In this document: positions 35,689 through 44,731 of the stretch, one piece after another
Numbering within the stretch: the first letter of the stretch is position 1
How the letters are laid out: every line of letters begins with the position of its first letter
From: Gammaproteobacteria bacterium
GTDB lineage: Bacteria > Pseudomonadota > Gammaproteobacteria > DSM-19610
DNA: 64,000 bases
Direction of reading: 5' to 3'
NCBI GenBank assembly: GCA_026197075.1
Contig: JAPHQV010000038.1
Span: 1-64,000, forward strand
Notes under the pieces: model-generated
The model's database searches: none
Seen by the model: the letters and a program-made list of their open reading frames with translations, nothing else
Told to the model about the DNA's origin: nothing
Made by a program: the position numbers and the translations under genes

Positions 35689-37269
35689 ATGACGTCCCTC
35701 ATCGAAGAAGCCAAGCGGCGCCGCACCTTCGCCATCATCTCCCACCCCGACGCGGGCAAGACCACCCTCACCGAGAAGCTGCTGCTGTTCGGGGGTGCCA
35801 TCCAGCTTGCCGGTTCGGTGAAGGGCCGCAAGGCGGCGCGCCATGCCACCTCCGACTGGATGACCATGGAGCAGGAACGCGGCATCTCCGTGACCTCCTC
35901 GGTGATGCAGTTCCCCTACCAGGACGCCATGGTGAACCTGCTCGATACCCCGGGTCACGAGGACTTCTCCGAAGACACCTACCGCACCCTCACGGCGGTG
36001 GACTCCGCGCTCATGGTCATCGACGTGGCCAAGGGTGTCGAGGCGCGCACCATCAAGCTGATGGAGGTATGCCGACTGCGCACCACGCCCATCTTCACCT
36101 TCATCAACAAGCTCGACCGTGAGGGCAAGGAGCCCATCGAGCTGCTCGACGAGGTGGAGGAGGTGCTGAAGATCCGCTGTGCCCCCATGAACTGGCCCAT
36201 CGGCATGGGTCGTCGCTTCAAGGGGGTGTACAGCCTGGTGGAGGACGAGGTGCATCTCTACGTGTCCGGCAGGAATGACGTGAAGCAGAGCGCGACCGTC
36301 ATCAAGGGCCTGGACAACCCCATGCTCGACGAACTGCTGGGCAGCCAGTCACAGGAGCTGCGCAACGAAATCGAACTGGTGCAGGGCGCCAGCCACGGCT
36401 TCGACCTGGATGCCTACCTGGCCGGCGAGCTGACCCCGGTGTACTTCGGTTCCGCCATCAATAATTTCGGCGTGCAGGAACTGCTGGATGATTTCGTGAA
36501 GTTCGCGCCCGGCCCCCAGCCGCGCGATGCCACCGCGCGCGTGGTGGACCCCACAGAAGAGAAATTCACCGGCTTCGTGTTCAAGATCCAGGCCAACATG
36601 GATCCCCAGCACCGCGACCGCATCGCCTTCCTGCGGGTCTGCTCCGGCAGCTACACCCGTGGCATGAAGATGCAGCACGTGCGCATCGGCAAGACGGTGC
36701 AGGTGGCCAATGCCGTGACCTTCCTGGCCTCCGACCGCGGCCACGTGGAAGAGGCCTTCCCCGGCGACATCATCGGCCTGCACAACCATGGCACCATCCG
36801 CATCGGCGACACCTTCACCCAGGGCGAGGACCTCAAGTTCACAGGCATCCCCAACTTCGCGCCGGAACTGTTTCGTCGCGCCGTGCTGCGCGATCCCCTG
36901 CGCATGAAGGCCCTGCAGAAGGGCCTGGATCAGTTGTGCGAGGAAGGCGCCACCCAGCTGTTCCGACCCCTGAAGAACAACGACCTGATCCTGGGCGCCG
37001 TGGGCATCCTTCAGTTCGAGGTGGTGGCGCAGCGCCTGCGTGATGAATACAAGGTGGAGGCCAGTTTCGAGAACGTGGCCGTGTCCACCGCGCGCTGGGT
37101 GGAAAGCGACGATCCCAAGGCCATCGACAAGCTGCGCGACAAGGCCTACGAGAACCTGGCCCTGGATCAGGCCGGCGAACTGGTCTACATCGCGCCCACG
37201 CGCGTCAACCTGGACCTGGCCATGGAACGCCACCCCGAGATCCGTTTCCGCGCCACGCGGGAGCATTAG
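35689..37269 (+). CDS. prfC: Peptide chain release factor 3
   Basis: A 526-aa translational GTPase that recycles RF1/RF2 (E. coli 529). G1 is [10 protein letters not shown] (18-27), followed by the ERGISVTSS switch, DTPGHEDF (G3) and [10 protein letters not shown] (G4). Domains II and III complete the protein. The start ATG follows the palindrome by 48 bases. Confidence 0.96.
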   Translation: MTSLIEEAKRRRTFAIISHPDAGKTTLTEKLLLFGGAIQLAGSVKGRKAARHATSDWMTMEQERGISVTSSVMQFPYQDAMVNLLDTPGHEDFSEDTYRTLTAVDSALMVIDVAKGVEARTIKLMEVCRLRTTPIFTFINKLDREGKEPIELLDEVEEVLKIRCAPMNWPIGMGRRFKGVYSLVEDEVHLYVSGRNDVKQSATVIKGLDNPMLDELLGSQSQELRNEIELVQGASHGFDLDAYLAGELTPVYFGSAINNFGVQELLDDFVKFAPGPQPRDATARVVDPTEEKFTGFVFKIQANMDPQHRDRIAFLRVCSGSYTRGMKMQHVRIGKTVQVANAVTFLASDRGHVEEAFPGDIIGLHNHGTIRIGDTFTQGEDLKFTGIPNFAPELFRRAVLRDPLRMKALQKGLDQLCEEGATQLFRPLKNNDLILGAVGILQFEVVAQRLRDEYKVEASFENVAVSTARWVESDDPKAIDKLRDKAYENLALDQAGELVYIAPTRVNLDLAMERHPEIRFRATREH

Positions 37270-37347
37270 CATGCCGGGGCTGGTGAATTACCCGTCGGTT
37301 CGCCGAAATCGGGCACGGTGAACGATACAGCGGCGGGTGCCTGATCC

Positions 37348-38358
37348 ATGACATCGAACACGGATATCGAGGTTGCCGTGCAGGAAGCCACGGCAACCCT
37401 GCGTCGCGGTGGGATCGTCGCCTTTCCGACCGAGACCGTTTACGGTCTCGGTGCGGACGCGGAAAACCCAGAGGCGGTGGCGCGCCTGTTCATGGCCAAG
37501 GGCAGACCTGCCGATCATCCGGTCATCGTGCACATCGGCGACGCCGAACAACTGGAGCGTTGGGCTGTGGACATCCCGCCATCGGCTGCATTGCTTGCGC
37601 AGCGCTTCTGGCCGGGGCCGCTCACCCTCATCCTCAAGCGCGACGCGCGCGTGCCCGATGCCGTCACCGGTGGCCAGGACACGGTCGGCCTGCGAGTGCC
37701 CGATCACCCCGTGGCGCTCGCATTGCTGGCTGCCTTCGGTGGTGGCATCGCCGCGCCCTCGGCCAACCGCTTCGGGCGGCTCTCTCCCACTACCGCAGCC
37801 CACGTCCGCACGGATCTCGGCGAGGCCGTCGACTATATTTTGGATGGTGGCTCCTGCCAGGTGGGGATCGAGTCCACTATCCTTGATCTGAGCGGCGCCC
37901 GTCCGCGGTTGCTGCGCCCGGGCGTTATCACGGCCGACGCGCTCGAGGCCGTGTTGGGGGAGAAGCTTGCCGGGCCCTCGGGCAATGCCCCGCGTTCTCC
38001 GGGCGCGCTGCCTTCCCATTACGCGCCGCGAACACCGCTCGTCCTCGTTCCGCCCGAGGACTTGGCAGCCGAAGTTGTCCGGCGTCTTGAAAAGGACGAG
38101 CGCGTGGCGGTGCTGGCGCGTTCCGTCGCGACGCCACAAATCGAATGGCTGTTTCTATCCGGGTCTGACTTTACTGAATGCGCCTGGCAGATCATGCCGG
38201 CCGACCCGGACGGTTACGCGCACGAACTGTACGCACGTTTGCACGCGCTCGATGCGCTGCACGCCGACTGCCTGCTCGTCGAGGCACCGCCGGCGGAGGC
38301 GGTCTGGCAGGCAGTGCGAGACCGGCTCGCGCGTGCCGCCCGGGCCAGGCTTGACTGA
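37348..38358 (+). CDS. L-threonylcarbamoyladenylate synthase (Sua5 type)
   Basis: A 336-aa two-domain protein. An N-terminal TsaC/YrdC domain makes threonylcarbamoyl-AMP for tRNA t6A37 (GGIVAFPTETVYGLGADA, RPADHPVIVHI, GLRVPDH, SANRFGRLSPTTA). A C-terminal Sua5 domain follows from about 215 (SPGALPSHYAPRTP). The length matches Sua5 rather than the short TsaC of E. coli (190 aa). Confidence 0.92.
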   Translation: MTSNTDIEVAVQEATATLRRGGIVAFPTETVYGLGADAENPEAVARLFMAKGRPADHPVIVHIGDAEQLERWAVDIPPSAALLAQRFWPGPLTLILKRDARVPDAVTGGQDTVGLRVPDHPVALALLAAFGGGIAAPSANRFGRLSPTTAAHVRTDLGEAVDYILDGGSCQVGIESTILDLSGARPRLLRPGVITADALEAVLGEKLAGPSGNAPRSPGALPSHYAPRTPLVLVPPEDLAAEVVRRLEKDERVAVLARSVATPQIEWLFLSGSDFTECAWQIMPADPDGYAHELYARLHALDALHADCLLVEAPPAEAVWQAVRDRLARAARARLD

Positions 38359-38372
38359 CGCAAGCACTGTCA

Positions 38373-39281
38373 ATGAACGACGCTGGTAACAAGGCCCCAC
38401 CCGGTTCACGCGCGGCTAGCGACCTTGCCCCGGCGGGTGTGGGCGTGTATCTCGGGCGCCAGGTCGCCTTCCTCACCCAGCACGGCAAGGAGAAAGTTGT
38501 TGCGCCGACGCTGGAGGCCGCGTTTGGCTGCAAGGTGGCGCATGTCACCGGCTACGATACCGACCTCCTCGGCACCTTCACCCGCGACATCCCGCGCACC
38601 GGCAACCAGCTTGAGGCGGCGCGCAAGAAGGCGCGCCTCGGCATGCAGCTTTCCGGCTTACCGCTCGGGCTCGCCAGTGAGGGTTCGTTCGGTCCCGACC
38701 CGATGGTGGGGATGTTTCCCTGGAACGTGGAGTTGCTGATTTTTCTCGATGATGAGCGTGGCCTGGAGCTTGTCGGCGTGGCCCAGGGCAAGGCGAACTT
38801 CTCTCATGTGCTGGCCGCCGACTGGGCTGCGGCGGAAGCCTTCGCCAGGCAGGCGGGATTCCCCGCGCATTATCTGGTGATACGCCCCGAGAGCGAGGAC
38901 GATCCGCGCATCCACAAGGGGATCGCGGCCTGGACGGAGCTGGAAGCCGTCTTTGCCTGGGCGCTGGCGGAATCGGCCAACGGGCGGGTATTCGTCGAGA
39001 CCGACGTGCGTGCCAACGCCAATCCCACGCGCATGGACAACATCCGTCTAGCTGCCGAGGACTTGGTGATGAAGCTGAACTCATTGTGTCCGGCCTGCGG
39101 CACACCGGGATTCTGGCTCGTCGAGCGTGTCACCGGACTTCCCTGCGGCGACTGCGGCGCGCCCACGCGTGAGACCCGCGCCGAAGTTCACGGCTGTCTG
39201 AAATGCGCTCATCGCGAGACCCGCGAGCGACCCGACCCGCCATACGCCGATCCGGGCCGCTGCGATTACTGTAATCCCTGA
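38373..39281 (+). CDS. DUF6671 family protein with C-terminal zinc ribbons
   Basis: A 302-aa protein resembling DUF6671. The N-terminal half contains LGRQVAFLTQHGKEKVVAP and GYDTDLLGTFTRDIPRTGNQ. The C-terminal 65 residues hold four CxxC pairs (CPACG, CGDCG, CLKCAH, CDYCNP), enough for two zinc ribbons. Function is unknown. It follows the Sua5 gene by 14 bases, so co-expression is likely. A 77-bp gap follows (39282-39358); one frame of it reads as a short hydrophobic peptide without a start, perhaps a remnant. Confidence 0.75.
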   Translation: MNDAGNKAPPGSRAASDLAPAGVGVYLGRQVAFLTQHGKEKVVAPTLEAAFGCKVAHVTGYDTDLLGTFTRDIPRTGNQLEAARKKARLGMQLSGLPLGLASEGSFGPDPMVGMFPWNVELLIFLDDERGLELVGVAQGKANFSHVLAADWAAAEAFARQAGFPAHYLVIRPESEDDPRIHKGIAAWTELEAVFAWALAESANGRVFVETDVRANANPTRMDNIRLAAEDLVMKLNSLCPACGTPGFWLVERVTGLPCGDCGAPTRETRAEVHGCLKCAHRETRERPDPPYADPGRCDYCNP

Positions 39282-39358
39282 TAAGTCCATCGCCGCCGTC
39301 GCCCTTTGCATCCTGGTGGGCAGCATGTTCCTCGGCACCAAGGAGGCGCCTGCCGGGA

Positions 39359-40270
39359 TTACTTTTCAACGAACGCCCGGATCGCCTCCACCATGTCATC
39401 GGCGAAGAAATCGCGAAAGAAATGGTCCGCGCCGTCGATAGTGACTAGCTCGATATCACCCTTGTCCGCCATGGGCGCCAGCCGTTCCGGCAGGCCCGGC
39501 ACCACATCGTCCTCGGAGCCGGCGATCACCAGCACCGGCTTATCGATCTTCGGCAGCAGGGCAGGGGTGTCGAAGCGCGTGTCCGGCTCGTAGTAGGACA
39601 GCACGGCCTCCGCCGTCGCCGTGGCCTGCGGGCAGTAGATGAAGCCCGGAGTCTTAATCTCCGTATCACCCTTGCCGGCCTTGACCAGCGCCTGGGCCTC
39701 CTCCAGCAGTTCCTCCAGCGGTACGCCGTAGCTCTTCTCATAGCTGCGGGCGGCGTAATCCGCATCCCAGGTCTGGGGCGCGATCAGCACGACCTTCCGG
39801 ATCAGGTCCACACCCCGCTCCGCCGCGAACCAGGCGGTCTGGTTGGCGCCGCGGGAATGACCCAGTAGCACCACTTCCTGCGCACCCTGTTCCTGCAGCC
39901 AATCCAGCCAGATGCCGATCTCGTCCAGGGCATCCGTGTGCTTGTGACGATGAACGGTCTCGCAGTCGTACATGCCTTCACGCTGGTCCTGGTCCAGCGA
40001 GAGGGTGATGGACAGGGAACTCAGCCCGGCATCCCCGAGCAGGTCCTGCAGGGCCGTGGTGATCTCCATGCGGCCATGGGCCAGGGTGCCGTGGGTGATG
40101 AGAATCACGGGCCGGGATTGCCATTCGTCGCCCACCGGATGCCAGTGGGCATTGAGGGTCAGGCCCTGTTGCTGGAGCTGCACGTTATCGGCACTCACAG
40201 TGAAGTTTGCAAGAACCAGCAGGAGAAGGGTGACCGCGAGGATGAGTCGTTTCTGTATCTGCATATTCAT
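39359..40270 (-). CDS. Secreted alpha/beta hydrolase
   Basis: A 303-aa protein with a signal peptide (to about ADN) and an alpha/beta-hydrolase fold: HGTLAHGR oxyanion region, nucleophile elbow GHSRG, GSEDDVVP aspartate loop and a terminal DGADHFF histidine. It should be a serine esterase or lipase-like enzyme in the periplasm; no substrate can be assigned. It forms a single-gene unit with repeats upstream. Confidence 0.8.
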   Translation of the reverse strand: MNMQIQKRLILAVTLLLLVLANFTVSADNVQLQQQGLTLNAHWHPVGDEWQSRPVILITHGTLAHGRMEITTALQDLLGDAGLSSLSITLSLDQDQREGMYDCETVHRHKHTDALDEIGIWLDWLQEQGAQEVVLLGHSRGANQTAWFAAERGVDLIRKVVLIAPQTWDADYAARSYEKSYGVPLEELLEEAQALVKAGKGDTEIKTPGFIYCPQATATAEAVLSYYEPDTRFDTPALLPKIDKPVLVIAGSEDDVVPGLPERLAPMADKGDIELVTIDGADHFFRDFFADDMVEAIRAFVEK

Positions 40271-40296
40271 TCCTTGTTGATGTGTTTAGGAGTAAA

Positions 40297-40326
40297 CGTC
40301 ATTGCGAGCGAAGCGAAGCAATCTCC
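40297..40326. repeat. CGTCATTGCGAGCGAAGCG repeat (half copy)
   Basis: This is one arm of a repeat common in proteobacterial genomes. The inverted partner at about 40340-40370 (GGATTGTTTCAATCGCAATG) is degenerate. Confidence 0.65.
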
Positions 40327-40396
40327 CGGACAGGGTGCTGGATTGTTTCAATCGCAATGATGCTGTGCGCCGGGTTGCGGGAGTGGCATACACCCT

Positions 40397-40461
40397 GTAG
40401 GAGCGGCCTTCGGCCGCGAACCGGGGGTGGCACACCGTTCGCGGGCAGAGCCCGCTCCTAC
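40397..40461. repeat. REP-like palindrome GTAGGAGCGGCC family, copy 3
   Basis: Arms 40397-40421 and 40437-40461 are imperfect reverse complements. The right arm contains the stop codon of the VTT-rhodanese gene (40458-40460), so the element abuts or has replaced the end of that gene. Confidence 0.78.
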
Positions 40462-41429
40462 CTTCTGTATTCCACCGGATACCCGTTCCGGTTCCAGTCG
40501 GTCATGCCCATGCGCGCCACGCGCACGTCGGTGTACCCCTGTTTCGCCAGCAGGCGTGCGGCCTCGCTGGACATGCGGTCGGTACGGCAGACGGTAACGA
40601 TAGGACGTTGCTGACGGTCGTTCAATTCCCCCAAGCGCGCCGGCAGTTCCGGCAGCGGGATGTTCAGGGCGCCGGGGATGTGGCCCTGTTCGCCTGTGAA
40701 ATCCTCGGGCTTGCGCACGTCCAGCACCAGCACGTCGGTACCGGCGTCCAGGCGCTGCTTGAGTTCCGGGACATCCACCATGGGCGGCCTGCGCCAGCGG
40801 CTCACCAGGCGCGGCAGGAAGGCCACCGTGGCCAGTAGTGCCAGCGCCAGCAGGCCCTTCTGGATCAGGCCCTCACCGCCGGCCACCGCCTCGCGCCCGG
40901 CATAACCCAGGTAGGTATAGGCGAAGGCGCCGGGCAGCATGCAGACATAGGTCGCCAGCAGGTAGTGCCACAGGCGGATGCGGGTCAGGCCCAGGGCGTA
41001 GTTGAGCAGGTTGAAGGGGAACAGGGGCACCAGGCGGGTGAAGGCCACGAAGCGCCAGCCCTCCGCCTCCACGCCCGTGATCAGCTGCTTCAGGCGGCCA
41101 CCGGCCCGCTGCGCCACCCAGTCGGAGGCCAGGTAGCGCGCCACCAGGAAGGCCAGCAGGGCGCCCAGGGTGGCGCCGGTGAGGTTGTAGAAGGTGCCCA
41201 GCACCGGCCCGAACAGGGCGCCGCCGGCCAGGGTAAGCACCGAACCGGGGACGAACAACACCGCGGCGATGGCATAGACCAGCATGAACAGCAGGGGCGC
41301 GGCCAGGCCGGCGGACTGGACCCACTGTTCCAGCGCCGCCGCGTCGAGGCGGTCGCGATAGAGCACGGCGAGCGTGATGCCGGCTGCCAGTATCAGCAGC
41401 AGCAACAGGCGGATGCCGTTGCGCTTCAC
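40458..41429 (-). CDS. VTT-domain (TVP38/DedA-like) membrane protein fused to rhodanese
   Basis: A 323-aa protein. Residues 1-215 are a TVP38/TMEM64-type VTT domain with about six helices and the motif FVPGSVLTLAGGALFG ... FTRLVPLFPFNLLNYALGLTRI. Residues 220-320 are a rhodanese domain with an intact sulfur-carrying cysteine in VTVCRTDRMS. The protein should sit in the inner membrane with rhodanese in the cytoplasm. It starts one base after the desaturase stop, so the two are one operon controlled by the operator at 42311-42330. VTT proteins have been proposed as lipid scramblases or ion carriers. The coupling to sulfur transfer is unexplained. Confidence 0.85.
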   Translation of the reverse strand: MKRNGIRLLLLLILAAGITLAVLYRDRLDAAALEQWVQSAGLAAPLLFMLVYAIAAVLFVPGSVLTLAGGALFGPVLGTFYNLTGATLGALLAFLVARYLASDWVAQRAGGRLKQLITGVEAEGWRFVAFTRLVPLFPFNLLNYALGLTRIRLWHYLLATYVCMLPGAFAYTYLGYAGREAVAGGEGLIQKGLLALALLATVAFLPRLVSRWRRPPMVDVPELKQRLDAGTDVLVLDVRKPEDFTGEQGHIPGALNIPLPELPARLGELNDRQQRPIVTVCRTDRMSSEAARLLAKQGYTDVRVARMGMTDWNRNGYPVEYRR

Positions 41430-41430
41430 C

Positions 41431-42276
41431 TCAGTCTTCCCAGCGCCGGCGGTTGATGGCGTAGTCGCTGATCTTGCCCACGAAGGGGATGGTCAACATG
41501 CCCGGCAGCCAGGAACACCACCGGTCCTCGCGGAAGGAACGGATGCCGATCTCCATGTCCACGTGTCCCTTGCGCGGTTGATCACGATAGGTGCCGAACA
41601 GCCGGTCCCACCAGGGCAGGTTGAAGCCGAAGTTGCTGTTGGTCTCGTCGTCCTCGGTGGAGTGGTGCACGCGGTGCATGTCCGGCGTCACCACGAACCA
41701 GCGCAACACCCGGTCCAGGCCCAGGGGCATGCGCACATTGCTGTGGTTGAACATGGAGGTGGCGTTGAGCAGCACCTCGAAGATCACCACCGCCACCAGC
41801 GGCGGTCCCAGCAGCAGGATGACGGCAAACTTGATGCCCATGGACAGCAGGATCTCCAGGGTATGGAAGCGCGCTCCGGTAGTGACGTCGAAATCCAGGT
41901 CGGCGTGGTGCACCCGGTGCAGGCGCCACAGCAGGGGGATGGCGTGTACCATCACATGCTGCAGCCAGATGAAGAAATCCAGGATCAGCACCGAGGCGAG
42001 CACCGCCACCCAGAAGGGTACGTCGAAATAGTTGAACAGGCCCCAGCCCTGCTCGCTGGCGAACAGGGCCATGCCCACGGCGGCGGTGGGGGCGAGCACC
42101 CGCAGCACGAAGCTGTTGAGGAACACCAGGCCGAGGTTGTTGCCCCAGCGCACCCACTTGGAATGCTGTGGCACCCGGCGCGGGGCGGCCAGTTCCCACG
42201 CGGCCATGATCAGGAAGATGCCGAAGAAGAACCCCAGGCGTATGGGGATCTCGTAGGTCATCAGGAAGGCTTCCAT
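41431..42276 (-). CDS. Sterol desaturase/fatty acid hydroxylase family protein
   Basis: A 281-aa multipass membrane di-iron protein. Histidine boxes are visible: HVMVHAI, HRVHH, HTLEI and the second HRVHH. The frame is open to 42342, but the first 22 codons overlap the operator palindrome, so I use the ATG at 42276. The family hydroxylates or desaturates hydrophobic substrates with O2. The substrate here is unknown. It is the promoter-proximal gene of an operon with the VTT-rhodanese protein. Confidence 0.85.
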   Translation of the reverse strand: MEAFLMTYEIPIRLGFFFGIFLIMAAWELAAPRRVPQHSKWVRWGNNLGLVFLNSFVLRVLAPTAAVGMALFASEQGWGLFNYFDVPFWVAVLASVLILDFFIWLQHVMVHAIPLLWRLHRVHHADLDFDVTTGARFHTLEILLSMGIKFAVILLLGPPLVAVVIFEVLLNATSMFNHSNVRMPLGLDRVLRWFVVTPDMHRVHHSTEDDETNSNFGFNLPWWDRLFGTYRDQPRKGHVDMEIGIRSFREDRWCSWLPGMLTIPFVGKISDYAINRRRWED

Positions 42277-42310
42277 GGGTGTACCTCGCGAGCGAGTCCA
42301 GAGAATCATA

Positions 42311-42330
42311 TATTCAATTGAAGTATTGAA
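42311..42330. promoter_or_regulatory. Operator ATTCAA-N8-TTGAAT, site 1
   Basis: The sequence is an inverted repeat extending to 9-bp arms (ATATTCAAT/ATTGAATAT) and lies upstream of the desaturase operon, next to a TATGAT -10-like box on the minus strand. The same 6+8+6 pattern recurs at 44691-44710 before the ArsR-rhodanese gene, its likely regulator. Confidence 0.7.
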
Positions 42331-42442
42331 TATGCTAGTCATCCCCTACGGGCTTGTCAATGATCAATGTTTGCATGGCAGCGGGATATTGACAGAATCC
42401 ACGACCGAACCTGGTTTATATTCAGGGTAAGCCTGATTCATC

Positions 42443-42499
42443 CGTCATGCCGGCCCCCAGTGGTCAGCGCCCGGGATACCGGCAAGCGCCGGTATGACG
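42443..42499. repeat. CGTCATGCCGG inverted repeat
   Basis: CGTCATGCCGG (42443-42453) and CCGGTATGACG (42489-42499) pair with one mismatch. It is a short dispersed-repeat type related to the CGTCATTCCCGC elements in the nir region. Nothing else is visible in 42343-42557. Confidence 0.65.
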
Positions 42500-42557
42500 A
42501 GTGCACTGATCAGGCAATCCAGGATAGTCGGCACAACTCCCTTACTTCGAGATCACC

Positions 42558-43118
42558 ATGCCCAGATTCGTTCCCCGTACCGTCATGTTCATCCCCCTGC
42601 TCCTGCTGCAGGCCTGCGGCCCCCTCACCATCCGTGACACCGCCACGAACACCCACGTGCCCATCGGCGGCGGCAGCCTCGAATTGCACCGCGAGGTGAG
42701 TTTTCCCAGGGAGCGCACCCGGGTGTTCTTCCAGGATGGCGAGATCCTGTCCTCCATCAACGAGTTCAAGCCCCACTGCCAGCTGGAGATCGGCTCGCTG
42801 GGAGACGAGGTGCGGACGGTACAACCCGATCGCTTCGAGATCACCCGGATCTCCACGCGCATCGACCCGGTGGTGATGATGCAACCGGTACGACTGGCCG
42901 CCGTGGGCATGGGGATCGGTGCCTCCTTCGGCGGCATGGATGGGGGTGTCACCCGCCATACGCAGGTCTTCCTGTTCCGACTACACTCCGAACGCCAGCC
43001 GCAGGTGCGCCAGCTCAATTGCGGCGGCGCCTTCGACGACCCGGGACTGGCGGAATGGCCGACCCTGCAGGACATCGCCCGGTCGCTGGGTGAGTACGCA
43101 ACCCTGAACTTCGATTGA
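42558..43118 (+). CDS. Hypothetical lipoprotein
   Basis: A 186-aa protein with a lipobox (LLLQAC, Cys20). The mature part begins with GPLTIRDTATNTHVPIGGG and has a beta-rich central region and two further cysteines (HCQLE, NCGGAF). I do not recognise the family. It lies alone between repeats, on the opposite strand to its neighbours. Confidence 0.7.
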   Translation: MPRFVPRTVMFIPLLLLQACGPLTIRDTATNTHVPIGGGSLELHREVSFPRERTRVFFQDGEILSSINEFKPHCQLEIGSLGDEVRTVQPDRFEITRISTRIDPVVMMQPVRLAAVGMGIGASFGGMDGGVTRHTQVFLFRLHSERQPQVRQLNCGGAFDDPGLAEWPTLQDIARSLGEYATLNFD

Positions 43119-43165
43119 GGCAGACACCCTGCTGATCCTTTTTCGTCATGCCGCGCAGTAGTGCG

Positions 43166-44584
43166 TCACCAGGGCCACAACCGGTGCAGCCACTTGACCA
43201 GGGTGCGTGTGCCCGGGCTGAACAGCCGGGCGGCATAGGCGGTATTGGCGGCACGGCGATGGACCTGCGCCAGGGTGGGATAGGCATGGATGGCGGCGGA
43301 CAGGTCCCTGACCTTCGCGCCGGTCTGCATGGCCAGCACGATTTCATGGAGCAACTCGCCGGCGTGAGGGCCCAGCAGGGAGGCGCCGAGGATGCGGCCC
43401 CGGCGGGTGACCAGCTTGATCCGTCCTTCGCTTTCCACTTCTGCCAGGGCCCGGTCGATGTCCCGGAAATCGAAGCGCAGTACCTGCGGGTCCAGGCCCT
43501 GTTCCCGCGCCTGCTGCTCGGTCAGTCCCACCTGCGCCAGCTCCGGGTCGCAGTAGGTGACCCGGGGCACCACGCGGTAGTCGGTCCGGGTGGGGAGGCG
43601 GAACACCAGGTTGCGGATCACGATCCCGGCCTGGTATTCCGCCATGTGGGTATAGGCATGGGGGCCGCAGACGTCGCCACAGGCGAAGATGTGTTTCTGC
43701 GAGGTGCGCAGGCGGTGATCCACCTCGATGCCGCGCGCACCCACCCGCACGCCGGCCGCGTCCAGGCCCAGCCCCTCCACCCGCGGTCGGCGGCCGGTGG
43801 CCACCAGGAGTTCGTCGCCCCGCAGGGACAGGCCGTCGGCGCCCAGCAATTGCTTGCCGCCAGCATCGACGCGCATCCGTTCCACCCGGGCGCCGGTGTG
43901 AATGCGCATGCCTTCCCGTTCCAGTTTCGCGCGCAGCAGGCCCGCCAGTTCCGCATCCTCGCGCGGCAACAGGCGGTCCGCGCGCTGCACCAGGTCGACC
44001 TCGCTACCGAGGCGGGCAAAGGCCTGGCCCAGCTCCACGCCGATGGGGCCGCCCCCGAGCACCAGCAGGCGCGCGGGCAGTTCCGGCAGGGAGAAGGCAT
44101 CGAGGTGAGTAATGCAGTTGTCCGCCGTGAGGCCATCGATGGGCGGCAGCGCCGGCTGGCTGCCGGTGGCGATCACGAAACGGCGCGCGCGCAGCACCCG
44201 TTCCCCGACCCGTACCTCGTGGGGCGAGATGAATTCCCCGGGCTGGCCCAGTAATACCTCGCAGCCGTAGTCGCGAAACCGCTGCGGGTCGTCGTGGCGC
44301 TGGATATGCTGCACCACCGAGGCCACATGGGCGTTGATCCGGCCCATGTCGATACGCGGTTCCAGTGACTCCAGGCCGAATTCCGCGCCGCGGCGCATCA
44401 GGTTGGCCACCTTGGCGCTGTGCAGCAGGGTCTTGCTGGGTACGCAGCCATAATGCAGGCAGTCGCCGCCAAGCTGTTCCGATTGTTCGACCAGGGTGAC
44501 GCGCAGGCCGAGCTGGGCCGCGACGCTGGCCACCACCAGGCCGCCGGGGCCGCCGCCGAGAATCACCAGGTCGCGTGCTTTCAT
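43166..44584 (-). CDS. Mercuric-reductase-like pyridine nucleotide-disulfide oxidoreductase
   Basis: A 472-aa FAD flavoprotein. FAD motif GGGPGGLVVAS (10-20), redox disulfide GGDCLHYGCVPSK (Cys42, Cys47), NAD(P) motif LGGGPIGVELGQAF, and the C-terminal HAYPTL motif with the interface histidine are all present. It lacks the N-terminal metal-binding domain and C-terminal CC pair of true MerA, so mercury is not the expected substrate. Related flavoproteins occur with VTT-domain proteins, as in this region. It is divergent from the ArsR-rhodanese gene, with the second operator copy between them. Confidence 0.85.
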   Translation of the reverse strand: MKARDLVILGGGPGGLVVASVAAQLGLRVTLVEQSEQLGGDCLHYGCVPSKTLLHSAKVANLMRRGAEFGLESLEPRIDMGRINAHVASVVQHIQRHDDPQRFRDYGCEVLLGQPGEFISPHEVRVGERVLRARRFVIATGSQPALPPIDGLTADNCITHLDAFSLPELPARLLVLGGGPIGVELGQAFARLGSEVDLVQRADRLLPREDAELAGLLRAKLEREGMRIHTGARVERMRVDAGGKQLLGADGLSLRGDELLVATGRRPRVEGLGLDAAGVRVGARGIEVDHRLRTSQKHIFACGDVCGPHAYTHMAEYQAGIVIRNLVFRLPTRTDYRVVPRVTYCDPELAQVGLTEQQAREQGLDPQVLRFDFRDIDRALAEVESEGRIKLVTRRGRILGASLLGPHAGELLHEIVLAMQTGAKVRDLSAAIHAYPTLAQVHRRAANTAYAARLFSPGTRTLVKWLHRLWPW

Positions 44585-44690
44585 CTCTCCTGTTTCCTCT
44601 GCGGATGCTTGCCCGGCCGCTGCCGGTCACAGCGGTGAATCTTCCCATCAGCCGGCAGGCGCTCGCCACTGCCCCGATATGGCGTATACT

Positions 44691-44710
44691 ATTCAAGTCG
44701 TTAATTGAAT
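44691..44710. promoter_or_regulatory. Operator ATTCAA-N8-TTGAAT, site 2
   Basis: It has the same spacing and half-sites as 42311-42330. It directly follows a TATACT -10 box (44685-44690), so a bound repressor would cover the ArsR-rhodanese transcription start and may also affect the divergent flavoprotein gene. Confidence 0.72.
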
Positions 44711-44731
44711 TCATGTCCGACATGAGGCCGC

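Noticed and set aside
39282-39358. Hydrophobic peptide-like frame (SIAAVALCILVGSMFLG) as a gene remnant
   Set aside because: It has no start codon or ribosome site and is only about 25 codons long; it could be a relic but cannot be supported.
43166-44584. Mercuric reductase (merA) assignment
   Set aside because: There is no C-terminal cysteine pair, no heavy-metal domain and no mer genes nearby; only the general flavoprotein family is supported.
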